From: a virus
Direction: 5' to 3' (one strand)
DNA length: 27,408 bases
Virus record (IMG/VR): IMGVR_UViG_3300036822_000102
Location: 1-27,408 of that record
Part shown: positions 6,912 through 14,677 of the stretch, one piece after another
How positions within the stretch are numbered: the first letter of the stretch is position 1
Layout of the letters: each line of letters begins with the position of its first letter
The notes under the pieces: generated by a model
Seen by the model: only the letters and a program-made list of their open reading frames with translations
Databases searched by the model: none
Told to the model about the DNA's origin: nothing
Made by a program: the position numbers and the translations under genes

Positions 6912-7328
6912 CACTTTCTCCGCTTCGAATCAGTGCCCGGTGCCGCCAGTCCCAAAGTTCGGTTAAGGTGAACGGGTACATTTCCGACGGCGGCCAGTGG
7001 AAGATGGCGGCGATATCCGCCATCAGGTCTTCAACAGTTAAACCGGCCGGGATTCCAACGCCGATTTCGGCAACAAAAAACTGACGATGCCGCCGGCCAG
7101 CTGCGTAAAGTCGGCCGGATCCATTTCACTGATTTCCTGCTGCGTCAGTGACGGTGTGGAAACGCGCGGCAAGACGGTTGCCACCGCGGAATAATCCATT
7201 TCCAGCAGGTCGGCCAGCTTCACGCCACGCAGCGCGCCAGACTGCGGCTTGGTCAAGGTGATCTCAGTGATTTCGGTCTTGCCGCGTTGGACTGGGGTGT
7301 CTAGCGTCACTTTGGTCGGTTCGGTCAT
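6904..7328 (-). CDS. E': gpE+E' tail chaperone made by -1 frameshift
   Basis: The E reading frame is extended by a programmed -1 ribosomal shift at T TTT TTG (7080-7074). The zero-frame part contributes 83 residues up to the AGT codon, then Phe-Phe are read across the slip. A further 56 residues follow (starting VAEIGVGIPAGLTVED and containing FHWPPSEMYPFTLTEL and WDWRHRA), ending at the TGA at 6904-6906. The total of 141 aa compares with 142 aa for P2 E+E'. Such paired chaperones bind the tape measure protein during tail assembly (lambda G/GT type). The E' stop overlaps the T start (ATGAGTGA), which would couple translation. The E' part has no plausible independent start with a good ribosome binding site, although one ATG lies inside. 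Confidence 0.92.
7038..7328 (-). CDS. E: Tail protein gpE
   Basis: Tail assembly protein of 96 aa (P2 gpE 91 aa). The start at 7328 (MTEPTKVTLDTPVQRGKTEI) has GGAG 9 bases upstream; a GTG five codons earlier is less likely. The conserved LPRVSTPSLTQQEISEMDPADF segment, shortened here, identifies the family. It is the unshifted product of the E/E' pair, and about nine of ten ribosomes are expected to end here in the P2 model. It lies between the tube protein FII and the tape measure T, as in P2. Confidence 0.93.
   Translation of the reverse strand: MTEPTKVTLDTPVQRGKTEITEITLTKPQSGALRGVKLADLLEMDYSAVATVLPRVSTPSLTQQEISEMDPADFTQLAGGIVSFLLPKSALESRPV
7074..7080 (-). other. Programmed -1 frameshift slippery heptamer
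   Basis: On the - strand the heptamer T TTT TTG lies in the correct X XXY YYZ phase of gene E (codons AGT TTT TTG). It is identical in form to the site known for P2 E/E'. A one-base backward slip places the ribosome in the frame that stays open to 6904. Confidence 0.92.
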
Positions 7329-7388
7329 TTGGTTGTGCTCCACGATTTTCAGAAAGAAGTGGGCGCCGGCGTTCCGGCGCCGAAGGAA

Positions 7389-7904
7389 TTACAGGCCGAT
7401 GGCCTGGCGGTGTTCAGCCAGGCGGTCGACGCTGCCAAAGCTTTCGATCATGTTCACCGTGTCGATCTCGCAAATTTCTTCGCCGGCGATAGTCAACTTG
7501 AAGTAGGTCACGGCGGTAGAAATTTTGGTGGTCGAGTTTTCGCCCTGCTTGTGCTCGCCAAAATCCAGCTCTTTATGGCGGCCGCGGATCACCGCTTCGA
7601 CCGCCTGCACTTCGCCGGTGTCATCGCGCTGAATTGAGCCGGTATAACGCAGCATGACGCCATCCAGTTTTGCAACGCCCATCTGCTTAATCGGCAGGGC
7701 TTCGATGCCGCCAATTGTCCATTCAATATCAAGCGCGTCGTCATCCAACCCCAGATCGACTTTGGCGCTACCGCTCATGCCGCCGCCGCGGTAATTCTCA
7801 AGCTTGCGCGTCAGCTTTGGCAGCGTCAGGGACTCAACGATCCCCTGCCAGTTGTTCCCCTCATTGAAGAGGTTCAGGTATTTCAATTTGCGTGGTAATG
7901 CCAT
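7389..7904 (-). CDS. FII: Major tail tube protein gpFII
   Basis: Protein of 171 aa (P2 FII 172 aa) that polymerises into the inner tube of the contractile tail. The N-terminus MALPRKLKYLNLFNEG and the block LPKLTRKLENYRGGGM are typical. It follows FI by 10 bases in the same operon, driven by the activator site at 9168-9185. Confidence 0.96.
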   Translation of the reverse strand: MALPRKLKYLNLFNEGNNWQGIVESLTLPKLTRKLENYRGGGMSGSAKVDLGLDDDALDIEWTIGGIEALPIKQMGVAKLDGVMLRYTGSIQRDDTGEVQAVEAVIRGRHKELDFGEHKQGENSTTKISTAVTYFKLTIAGEEICEIDTVNMIESFGSVDRLAEHRQAIGL

Positions 7905-7914
7905 TGCGTGCCCC

Positions 7915-9090
7915 TTAGCTGTTCACGTTCTGGGTGAAATTGACCAGGTACTGATCAGTGATGCGCTGGCGTAACAGTAAGTTTTCCAGCGGCGGGACCG
8001 GCGTATAGTCGTAATCAATGACCAGTTTCCCGGCTTTCAGCGTGTCTTTATCGTTCGCCGTGTTATCAATCCAGGCATTGCCGTCGATGATGTAGCCGGC
8101 AGATTTCAGTTCACGGAATTTGGCCTTGATACCTTCCAGGATATCTTTGGCAAGTGATGGGTGCAGTGGCATGTCAACGGCCCACATGTGCGCCTCTGCC
8201 ATTGTGTCCGCCAACACCTGCGCAGTGCGGGTGTAGTTTTCAAACTGGAACAATGGATCATCGGAACAGGTGCGGGAACCCCAGAACTTATAGCCATCCT
8301 TGCGGATCAGTGTGGTGACGTCGTTCTTGTTCAGCAGGTTGGCATCGGTGGCGCTGTCCTGCAGGTCCCAAAACACATCTGCATTGATGCCGGTCACGCC
8401 ATTAACGCCGACGTTTGACAGCGTTTTGTGCCAGCCCGTCTGCTGGTCAATTTTGGCGCGCAGTCCCAATGCGCGGGCGGTTGCGAACGCCGTCGCGTCT
8501 GCATTGGTCACAGTGTCCCAACTCAGAAAATCTGGCCAGATCAGCATGGCCTCGCGCTGGCTAAAGTTCTCGCGATAAGCAATGGCTTCGGAAACCGTCT
8601 TGCATCCATAGGTGCTCAGGTAGGCGAATGCGCGAAGGCTTTGAGCTACTGACAGCAATTCAGTGGCGACGGCCTTACTGTCGTGGCCAGGCACACCCAG
8701 AATGCGCGGCTTTACACCTAACAAACTTTGCGCAGCCAGCAGGGCTTTCATGCCGGTTTTCTTGCCCGTAGTGGCGTCAACTCCGCCGATGATGTTGGTT
8801 GTGGTTTCAGCCTCGGTGTCGCCTTGTTCGACACGGACAACAACGGTAACTGGTTTTGCCTGGTCGGCGATAGCATCTAGGGAGCGGGCGAGGGTGCCGG
8901 TTTCTCCGGCCTTGCCGCTTGCGGCCAGGACGTCTGTCAGCAATACAGGAGTGTTGAGTGGGAAGGCCGTAGCATCGGCATCGTCGGCGGTGCAGACCAT
9001 CCCCACAATTGCTGTGCTTACGGTTGTGATTGCGCGGGTACCCTCGTTAATTTCGAGGACACGAACGCCATGATGATAATCTTCAGCCAT
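7915..9090 (-). CDS. FI: Major tail sheath protein gpFI
   Basis: Protein of 391 aa (P2 FI 396 aa) that forms the contractile sheath. The start [19 protein letters not shown] has GGAG 9 bases upstream. Conserved sheath features include the [11 protein letters not shown] segment and the C-terminal [21 protein letters not shown] and [19 protein letters not shown] motifs (each shortened here). It is the first gene of the FI-FII-E-T-U-D-ogr operon. A CATAGC -10-like element at 9125-9130 and an Ogr-type site lie upstream. Confidence 0.96.
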   Translation of the reverse strand: MAEDYHHGVRVLEINEGTRAITTVSTAIVGMVCTADDADATAFPLNTPVLLTDVLAASGKAGETGTLARSLDAIADQAKPVTVVVRVEQGDTEAETTTNIIGGVDATTGKKTGMKALLAAQSLLGVKPRILGVPGHDSKAVATELLSVAQSLRAFAYLSTYGCKTVSEAIAYRENFSQREAMLIWPDFLSWDTVTNADATAFATARALGLRAKIDQQTGWHKTLSNVGVNGVTGINADVFWDLQDSATDANLLNKNDVTTLIRKDGYKFWGSRTCSDDPLFQFENYTRTAQVLADTMAEAHMWAVDMPLHPSLAKDILEGIKAKFRELKSAGYIIDGNAWIDNTANDKDTLKAGKLVIDYDYTPVPPLENLLLRQRITDQYLVNFTQNVNS

Positions 9091-9167
9091 CGGGCGGATC
9101 TCCGGTTCCGGTTAAGGTTTCTCCGCTATGGTGTTCGTTGATGGCGTCAAGTGCATGCGCTGGGCAT

Positions 9168-9185
9168 TGTGTGGCGGCTGGCACA
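9168..9185. promoter_or_regulatory. Ogr-type activator site of late promoter PF
   Basis: TGT-N12-ACA is embedded in a longer palindrome (CATTGTG, 10 bases, CACAATG). Ogr/Delta proteins bind TGT-N12-ACA centred about 55 bases upstream of P2 late transcription starts. The centre at 9176.5 predicts a start near 9121, 31 bases before the FI start codon. A -10-like CATAGC is placed correctly at 9130-9125. Confidence 0.85.
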
Positions 9186-9233
9186 ATGGCCAGGTGTCTT
9201 GCTGTGGGTGTCTATATTTGTCGGCATGGCCAA

Positions 9234-9253
9234 CACAGCCAATGATGGCTGTG
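9234..9253. repeat. 8-bp hairpin upstream of PF
   Basis: CACAGCCA, a 4-base loop and TGGCTGTG form a perfect stem in the otherwise empty 9091-9401 intergenic stretch. There is no T run on either side, so it is not an obvious intrinsic terminator. It could slow transcripts coming from the accessory gene into the FI operon or be a leftover of a lost Z/fun-type gene. The rest of 9091-9401 contains no gene that I can support apart from the PF control site. Confidence 0.35.
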
Positions 9254-9401
9254 CTGCAGGAAAAAATGAAGCCCCGGAGTGGGACTCATGTGTATCAGCT
9301 CAAACTTAACCTGGCTGTTTCCACTGGCATCATTTAAACAAATCTAGCAGTCAGCTTTGTACTGGTAACCGACATTAAGGCACTTCTCTTTTACCAAAAA
9401 A

Positions 9402-10397
9402 TCATATAGTCAAAGGGTCTGAAATCCATTTTTTATTATGCCCTTCACGATAACAATCATAAATAAGAAGATTTCCTCTACTACCTTGCGGAATTTCAAT
9501 TTCAGGAATGTAATAATTTGCAGGGTCACTATTTTCAAATGAAATTGAGAAATGTTGATTTACAATTGTTGATAGTGTTGTTTTAGACTCTATCAAACTA
9601 AATGGCCCGTATTTTGTGCAATACATCACAATGCATGCAGCTACTGCTTCCATCACGTTTTCCAGAGTTGAAAAATTAAATGCACCAGATCTGTCATGTT
9701 TTGTTTTATTATATGCATCATACCATGTTAATGAGGTGGTTGGATTGGTAACAGACCAACTATCAAATGGTTTAAAATCCCTCAGTCCATGGTAATTCAA
9801 ATACTGTATTTTAAAATCATTTAAAAAACACTTATCCAAAAGTTTAATGTAATCATTAGTGTTGTATCTCCCATTCGATCTAGCTCCATTTGTTTTATTT
9901 ATGATCGACACCCATTGATTTTCCACCTCAGTACATGCGAGAATCAATAGTTCCCTGCATTTATGGCTATATGAATTTAGGCCACTAGAACTAGGTTCAA
10001 TATATAATAAAATATCATCTATTTTTTCAATGAGAACTCGTAGCGCTTGTTCTGATGCGCGCTTTTCAAATTCATCAATACCTAGAGCGACTTCTATATC
10101 GTCCACATTGTAAAGTGATGGTCTCCACACCCCTTGAGTCGCATGCCCGACCTCTTTGTTCAATGGCTGGATATTTTTAGAGCCAAAAACCTTTTGCACC
10201 CAGTCAGTTAAACTTCCATTTTTACTCTCAATTACAGTTAATCCCACTGAAATAATATTGAATCTAACATCACGCCCATAAAAGTGCACAAAATGGCTTG
10301 ATGTTTCGTAAGCATAACCAATTCTCTGATTAATATGGGTTGTGGTTTCAAAGTGAGGAATGCGAGTATGTGTGTTTTCGTACCAAATTCCGTTCAT
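9402..10397 (-). CDS. Accessory protein with HEPN-like motif
   Basis: Predicted protein of 331 aa, not recognised at family level. Residues ~105-170 form a helical region (KRASEQALRVLIEKIDDIL, then SHKCRELLILACTEVENQW). Residues ~224-262 contain WYDAYNKTKHDR followed by a helix (LENVMEAVAACIVMYC). The YNxxKHxR pattern after paired helices resembles HEPN-type abortive-infection proteins, where the His and a nearby polar/basic residue take part in RNA cleavage. The N-terminal ~100 residues and the C-terminal ~60 look like beta-rich additions. There is no signal peptide or membrane segment. The gene is AT-rich and lies in the same orientation as the tail operons, exactly where P2 carries the Z/fun exclusion genes (between the fibre genes and FI). 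It has its own AT-rich upstream region. A toxin or defence role is inferred, not shown. Confidence 0.8.
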   Translation of the reverse strand: MNGIWYENTHTRIPHFETTTHINQRIGYAYETSSHFVHFYGRDVRFNIISVGLTVIESKNGSLTDWVQKVFGSKNIQPLNKEVGHATQGVWRPSLYNVDDIEVALGIDEFEKRASEQALRVLIEKIDDILLYIEPSSSGLNSYSHKCRELLILACTEVENQWVSIINKTNGARSNGRYNTNDYIKLLDKCFLNDFKIQYLNYHGLRDFKPFDSWSVTNPTTSLTWYDAYNKTKHDRSGAFNFSTLENVMEAVAACIVMYCTKYGPFSLIESKTTLSTIVNQHFSISFENSDPANYYIPEIEIPQGSRGNLLIYDCYREGHNKKWISDPLTI

Positions 10398-10417
10398 AGT
10401 AATCCCTATTAAAAATT

Positions 10418-10423
10418 ATTATA
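10418..10423 (-). promoter_or_regulatory. Possible -10 element of HEPN-like gene
   Basis: A perfect TATAAT on the - strand lies 20 bases before the ATG at 10397, within a very AT-rich stretch. AGGG, 6 bases before the ATG, could be the ribosome binding site. No good -35 is seen at the right distance, so the promoter may be weak or need an activator. Confidence 0.4.
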
Positions 10424-10597
10424 CGCTCATCCGTTAAAAATATATATTTAGAGCTTATAGTGTCATATAGCTTAACCTACTATTTCCTTAGTCTAACTAT
10501 AGTGCCATAAGTAATTTAATTTTTGGATTTTATTTGTGTTTATCCAAATTGAATATGTGTGCTAAGAAAGTCCGTTCCTTGCACAAAACCGCCCGTC

Positions 10598-10612
10598 AGC
10601 TTAGGCTAAGCT
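10598..10612. repeat. 15-bp palindrome downstream of H
   Basis: AGCTTAGGCTAAGCT is a perfect 7+1+7 palindrome located 42 bases after the H stop codon, at the border between phage-like and AT-rich DNA. It may be a protein-binding site or a recombination scar. It has no T run and no loop, so it is not a terminator. The rest of 10398-10654 shows no gene; a P2 gpG-like fibre chaperone is absent. Confidence 0.4.
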
Positions 10613-10654
10613 CTGTGTTGTAACCCTGCTAGATCAAGGTCTGAGCTATGAAGC

Positions 10655-11737
10655 TTATGCTACGCGGTGCCATAGCATTTGTAGCTTGTGGCGCTCAACG
10701 ACGCTAACCGCTTCGCCTTGGCCCATAGCCTCCGTTTGCGCCCAGACGGTATGGGCGTGCGGTGGCACTGCAACTTGGTGAGTATGATCTCCGTCTTCGC
10801 TTGTATAGTTGCGGGTTCTGCGGCTGTCGTTATCAGAACCGACAATATAATCGTCATCCCATACTTCACCGGGCGCAACCATCCCCCCTTGATGTCTGTG
10901 TCTTCCTTCAGGCGCTGTTTGCAGATTTTGTACGCCATGCTCGCTAGTGCTACCCGATACGTTCAATACGGACACTGGCAGATGCGCACGCGTGATGCTC
11001 ACTGTGTCGCTTCCACCCATAGTGCCCACGTCTGATCCGTCTGCTTTTGCAGTTCTTATCGTCAGGTATTCGCCGGAATACTCCCATGTTGACCACGGCC
11101 ATTTAGCGTTAGGGTTCACGTTCTGGTTGAATAGGCGTGAAGTTCCTAGAGGGTTATCTAATTCCCAGGCGTCACGAATTGCATCTTTTATCGCTTCAGC
11201 AATCTCATCTTTGACGTTTTTGCTCAACTCGCTTAACGCTTCATCTGTGTAGTCTTTGGCTGCGTCTTCCGCCCCTTTGACGTCTTCGGCGGTTGCCAGG
11301 ATAACCGATGGATCAGCAATCAGTTCAACCGCCGCGGTGCTACTGACTTTCAACTGCATTCTGATGATTTGAAATCGGCCGGAGCCTTCAGCCAGCAGTG
11401 GCTTATAGGTTTCCGGCATATTACCCACCGCGATGCATTCGCCATCCTCTGCGTATAGCGCCAGTTCACGCAGCCAGAATCCGCCAATCTGTGGCGGCAT
11501 AATCATTTCAGCCTCAATAACGCTGGCGTCACTGTCAGCGATCACTAGCTTATTCAGTTCGCCGCGATACTGCTCTTTGATCAGGTTTGTGTTGGCGCCA
11601 TTCGGTATTGGCAGTAAGCCGTCACCGTCACCAACGGCCATCTCTACGATGGCTATCGGCGCGCCTGTAACGGCAGCATTTGCCAACCGCTCTGCGCCTG
11701 CGGTGGTGATCAATGCGCTGTATTTTTTATCACTCAC
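10655..11737 (-). CDS. H: Short tail fibre protein, gpH-like N-terminus
   Basis: Protein of 360 aa, much shorter than P2 gpH (669 aa). It has a GTG start with GGAGGT 6 bases upstream. Residues 1-150 match the P2 gpH attachment domain (ITTAGAERLANAAVTG, MAVGDGDGLLPIP, PPQIGGFWLRELALY), which binds the baseplate. Residues ~160-195 are a helical linker. The C-terminal part contains three HxH motifs (GRHRHQG, DGDHTHQ, PPHAHTV), which in tail fibres bind metal and stabilise the trimer tip. It ends HKLQMLWHRVA, like other complete fibre ends. No assembly chaperone (gpG) follows. It is probably the last gene of the V-to-H operon. Confidence 0.9.
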   Translation of the reverse strand: MSDKKYSALITTAGAERLANAAVTGAPIAIVEMAVGDGDGLLPIPNGANTNLIKEQYRGELNKLVIADSDASVIEAEMIMPPQIGGFWLRELALYAEDGECIAVGNMPETYKPLLAEGSGRFQIIRMQLKVSSTAAVELIADPSVILATAEDVKGAEDAAKDYTDEALSELSKNVKDEIAEAIKDAIRDAWELDNPLGTSRLFNQNVNPNAKWPWSTWEYSGEYLTIRTAKADGSDVGTMGGSDTVSITRAHLPVSVLNVSGSTSEHGVQNLQTAPEGRHRHQGGMVAPGEVWDDDYIVGSDNDSRRTRNYTSEDGDHTHQVAVPPHAHTVWAQTEAMGQGEAVSVVERHKLQMLWHRVA

Positions 11738-11776
11738 GCTGGGACCTCCATACTTTGATTATTTTCTGGCACTTCA

Positions 11777-12520
11777 TTAAATTGAGATCCCGCGGCGACT
11801 GTAATAGCCCAGGAAATACAGGTAAATCTGCATCAATTCTTCATCACTCAGCACGCGATCAAAGATCAAACCGGCATACTGGCGATGTTTGGCACTTCCC
11901 TCAACGCGACTTTGCCCGATGAGATAGGTCAGCGCCGGATTCGCGAACGAGGTTACAGGCGCGCCAGGTGAAACACTCTTCACCTGGCTGTTAGTCAGAT
12001 CACCAATTTTTAAACCATTACCCAGATCACGCCCATGGAAGAACGCTGGGCTACGGTCAGTGCTGCGAGTATTCATCCCCAGGCTGTATGCGCCGTTATA
12101 CGGATTTCCGTCTGCTCCTGTGCCCTTGTAGTGCGAATACATGTAAAGGGCAGAGGGGGTTGGCCCCTGAGTGCATAGCGACTTGCCAGCATCTGCGCTG
12201 CCTTTGTAGCTGGAAATCAAGAAGCAGCGGCTTGTCTGGGTCGAATCTGTGTTGTTAGCGATGGAAATCAGCGTAGCTTTCTCGCTGGTTGGCACGCGGG
12301 TATCCAGATAATTCCCGGTGGAAAACTCGAAAGCCTCACCGTTTTGTGTCGGGTTACCGTAAGCTGCCGCCGGTGATCCACCGGGGGCCAGGTTGGCCGT
12401 GAGGTTGCCACGCCCGAAAATATTGGCGTATTTCAATCCCTCGGTGCTGAAAGGGGGATTCCAGCCGTCAGGCTTGGAAATAGAGGCGCCGGCAACATTG
12501 GATTTAATGACCATGACCAT
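11777..12520 (-). CDS. Putative lectin-like tail tip protein
   Basis: Predicted protein of 247 aa, not recognised with certainty. It lies between two fibre genes: 5 bases after the esterase-like fibre stop codon and 39 bases before H, so it belongs to the host-recognition cassette. GGAG lies 10 bases before the ATG. The sequence is rich in Gly, Ser, Thr, Asn and aromatics, without membrane segments. Its C-terminal LIFDRVLSDEELMQIYLYF resembles the end of concanavalin-like (LamG/laminin G-type) sugar-binding domains in phage receptor-binding proteins. A carbohydrate-binding role is inferred from that resemblance and from position. Confidence 0.75.
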   Translation of the reverse strand: MVMVIKSNVAGASISKPDGWNPPFSTEGLKYANIFGRGNLTANLAPGGSPAAAYGNPTQNGEAFEFSTGNYLDTRVPTSEKATLISIANNTDSTQTSRCFLISSYKGSADAGKSLCTQGPTPSALYMYSHYKGTGADGNPYNGAYSLGMNTRSTDRSPAFFHGRDLGNGLKIGDLTNSQVKSVSPGAPVTSFANPALTYLIGQSRVEGSAKHRQYAGLIFDRVLSDEELMQIYLYFLGYYSRRGISI

Positions 12521-12525
12521 AATAA

Positions 12526-14676
12526 TTATTCTCCGATCTCAATCGGTTCACAAAATTGCACCGATGCGTTGTTTAATGGGTAAGGTTTACCGACCAGTTC
12601 AGCAATATTTTCATCAGCAGCTTGGTTTGAATCTGCGTGATATTCGTAGTTCGCCAGCGATGCGAAACCGTCACTGTCAAAAACGTTCCCGTTTCCGTTG
12701 TGGGTGGTTTTATCTCCGTACCAGAGTTTGGCCGCACCTGATGGCACGCTTGCCAGAGTGATCTTGATGATGGTATCGGCCACAATTTCCACTGACTCGA
12801 TAGGGATAGCCCCGGCGCTGTCAGTGACACGGAAACCTTTGTCCACGTATATCGTTGGCACACGGCCAACATAGGATGGACGGAATTGCAGCGGTGGGCT
12901 GGGCACGTGGTAAAGAACATAAATCACGCGGCCAATGCGAATAATCTTGATAGGGCCGAGTGGCTCCCAGCCCTGGCCTTCGTTGATAACACGATGCATT
13001 ACCTTGGCAAATTGCATATCCATCCAACGATAGCCATTGCTTGTGAGATGTCCGCCCTTGTCCGGGAACGGGTAAGCCGGCGTAACCAGATAGGCGTTGG
13101 CGTTTTCTTTGCAGAACTCCCATTGCGCCATGCCGATCCCCAGCTCGTAGGTATCAACGGTATAACCCCCACCGGTCTGGTACATAAAGATGGCAGGGGG
13201 GGATTTTTGCCCGGCAATGCCATACGCCATGTCATCAGTCATATTCTTTAGTAACAGTGTGTCCAACCTTGAGCGATATCCGACCTTGGTTTGCACACCA
13301 CCACGCATGCCGTTGTAGTTCCACTCGCCCTGGATGAAGATAAAGGCCGCAATGGCATAGCTGACGCCCATCTGATCCGCGATGGCCTTGACCTGCTGCA
13401 CCGCCTGAAGGGGACGCAGATACAGTTGAGGGTTTGCATTTTTTGACAGCTCTTCGATGGTGCGTCCATTCACGCCCGTGCTTGATACAACGAAGCGCCG
13501 CGCCGGATCTCGTTCCAGGCTGTTCTTTTGCAGCCATAATTTGCGTAAGAAATTGCCTAGGGCCGCTCCACCTTCACCTTCATTTCCGGCGTTAAATGCC
13601 AATGCATTACTTTCTGCATCAGTGAGAACCTGAGCGCCATCCCCTGATTGAACCACTGCTTTCAGCGGCTTGAGCGCGGACTCACCAACGGGCACGAATT
13701 CAGCGGCGGTGCGGCTTTTGGGGCGCACGCTGTCGCCCAGCATTAAATTATCGTAACCGACGATGGGTTCATTACTGAGTGCCGGGTGCCCCTCTTGCTG
13801 CGTACCGAGGCTTTGGCTGTAGATCAACAGGTGATTCAGGGCGGAAACCAGGCGCTGAATATCGGCGTTGTAGCGGTCGCGTACTGACTGCGAATAGGCC
13901 TTGTTCTGCGCGTCATGCGCCACTAAATCAAACTCGCTGACGCCGCTACCACCGGTGCCGATAGGGTTGCCTTCGATATCGATGCAATCCTTGAAAAAAC
14001 CGTCGGCGTCCTCAAGTCTCAGCCAGGCATCCGGCGTGGTCAGCGTGGAGAACGAGCCGTGCCCCTGCAGGGCTTTCGGGGCCACATCTCCCGAAGGGTT
14101 GACGAGTTCAACAATAAAATCATCGACGTCCTGGTAAATAATCCCCGCCTGTTCGCCGATATGAGTCATTTTTAGCTCATCAAGGAAAATCCCCTGCGGC
14201 GATAGCAGGCTTTTGATGGTGCCAAATGCGCCATTATTGAATAGGCGCCAGACCGAAAAATAATCATCGTCAACAATGTCTAACAGCAGGTTACTAATGG
14301 CTTCGTTGACGTGAAAATAATCTGTAACTTTTTTAACTAACTCCCCGGTGGGTAGCGTTCGGCCTGTTGGCGTAGCGACGCCGTCTATATTTTTATATTC
14401 GGCCGCCCAGGCGTCAGCATTTTCAATACGTACAGAAAATCGTGCATTCAAGGCGATGCTGCCATCATTAATTTTTGCCTGCGCTTTTTCTGCATTATCA
14501 AAAGGCTGCTCACCAACGGATAGCCCTTCAATGGCCTGTTTTAAATATTGTGTGCGATTCGCCAGTTGTTGCGGCTGAATATTAGCAACACCGTCACGGC
14601 CGCCTTTTACTTTATCACCGCGCTGTATTTGATAAACGCTATCTTCCCAGCGTCCGCTTTCGGTAATTTTCGTCAT
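12526..14676 (-). CDS. Tail fibre with SGNH/sialate-esterase-like domain
   Basis: Protein of 716 aa. The ATG at 14676 lies one base after the I stop codon (TAATATG), and longer frames run into I. Residues ~1-50 (RGDKVKGGRDGVANIQPQQLANRTQYL, shortened) are a common baseplate-proximal fibre motif. The central region carries SGNH-type hydrolase blocks: SQS at ~288-289 (nucleophile candidate Ser289, replacing GQS), QGEWN at ~449-453, and the DxxxH-like block D539-KGG-H543 with LTSNGY. This resembles carbohydrate acetylesterases that trim O-acetyl groups from surface polysaccharide. The C-terminal ~110 residues look like a beta-rich domain (VPTIYVDKGF, LWYGDKTTHNGNGN). The likely role is host-surface recognition with deacetylation. 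The hydrolase assignment is by motif only. Confidence 0.85.
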   Translation of the reverse strand: MTKITESGRWEDSVYQIQRGDKVKGGRDGVANIQPQQLANRTQYLKQAIEGLSVGEQPFDNAEKAQAKINDGSIALNARFSVRIENADAWAAEYKNIDGVATPTGRTLPTGELVKKVTDYFHVNEAISNLLLDIVDDDYFSVWRLFNNGAFGTIKSLLSPQGIFLDELKMTHIGEQAGIIYQDVDDFIVELVNPSGDVAPKALQGHGSFSTLTTPDAWLRLEDADGFFKDCIDIEGNPIGTGGSGVSEFDLVAHDAQNKAYSQSVRDRYNADIQRLVSALNHLLIYSQSLGTQQEGHPALSNEPIVGYDNLMLGDSVRPKSRTAAEFVPVGESALKPLKAVVQSGDGAQVLTDAESNALAFNAGNEGEGGAALGNFLRKLWLQKNSLERDPARRFVVSSTGVNGRTIEELSKNANPQLYLRPLQAVQQVKAIADQMGVSYAIAAFIFIQGEWNYNGMRGGVQTKVGYRSRLDTLLLKNMTDDMAYGIAGQKSPPAIFMYQTGGGYTVDTYELGIGMAQWEFCKENANAYLVTPAYPFPDKGGHLTSNGYRWMDMQFAKVMHRVINEGQGWEPLGPIKIIRIGRVIYVLYHVPSPPLQFRPSYVGRVPTIYVDKGFRVTDSAGAIPIESVEIVADTIIKITLASVPSGAAKLWYGDKTTHNGNGNVFDSDGFASLANYEYHADSNQAADENIAELVGKPYPLNNASVQFCEPIEIGE

Positions 14677-14677
14677 A

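Noticed and set aside
12573-13537. Several 70-120 aa frames on both strands inside the esterase-like fibre gene
   Set aside because: The 716-aa frame has continuous motifs and good operon spacing; the others lack starts with binding sites.
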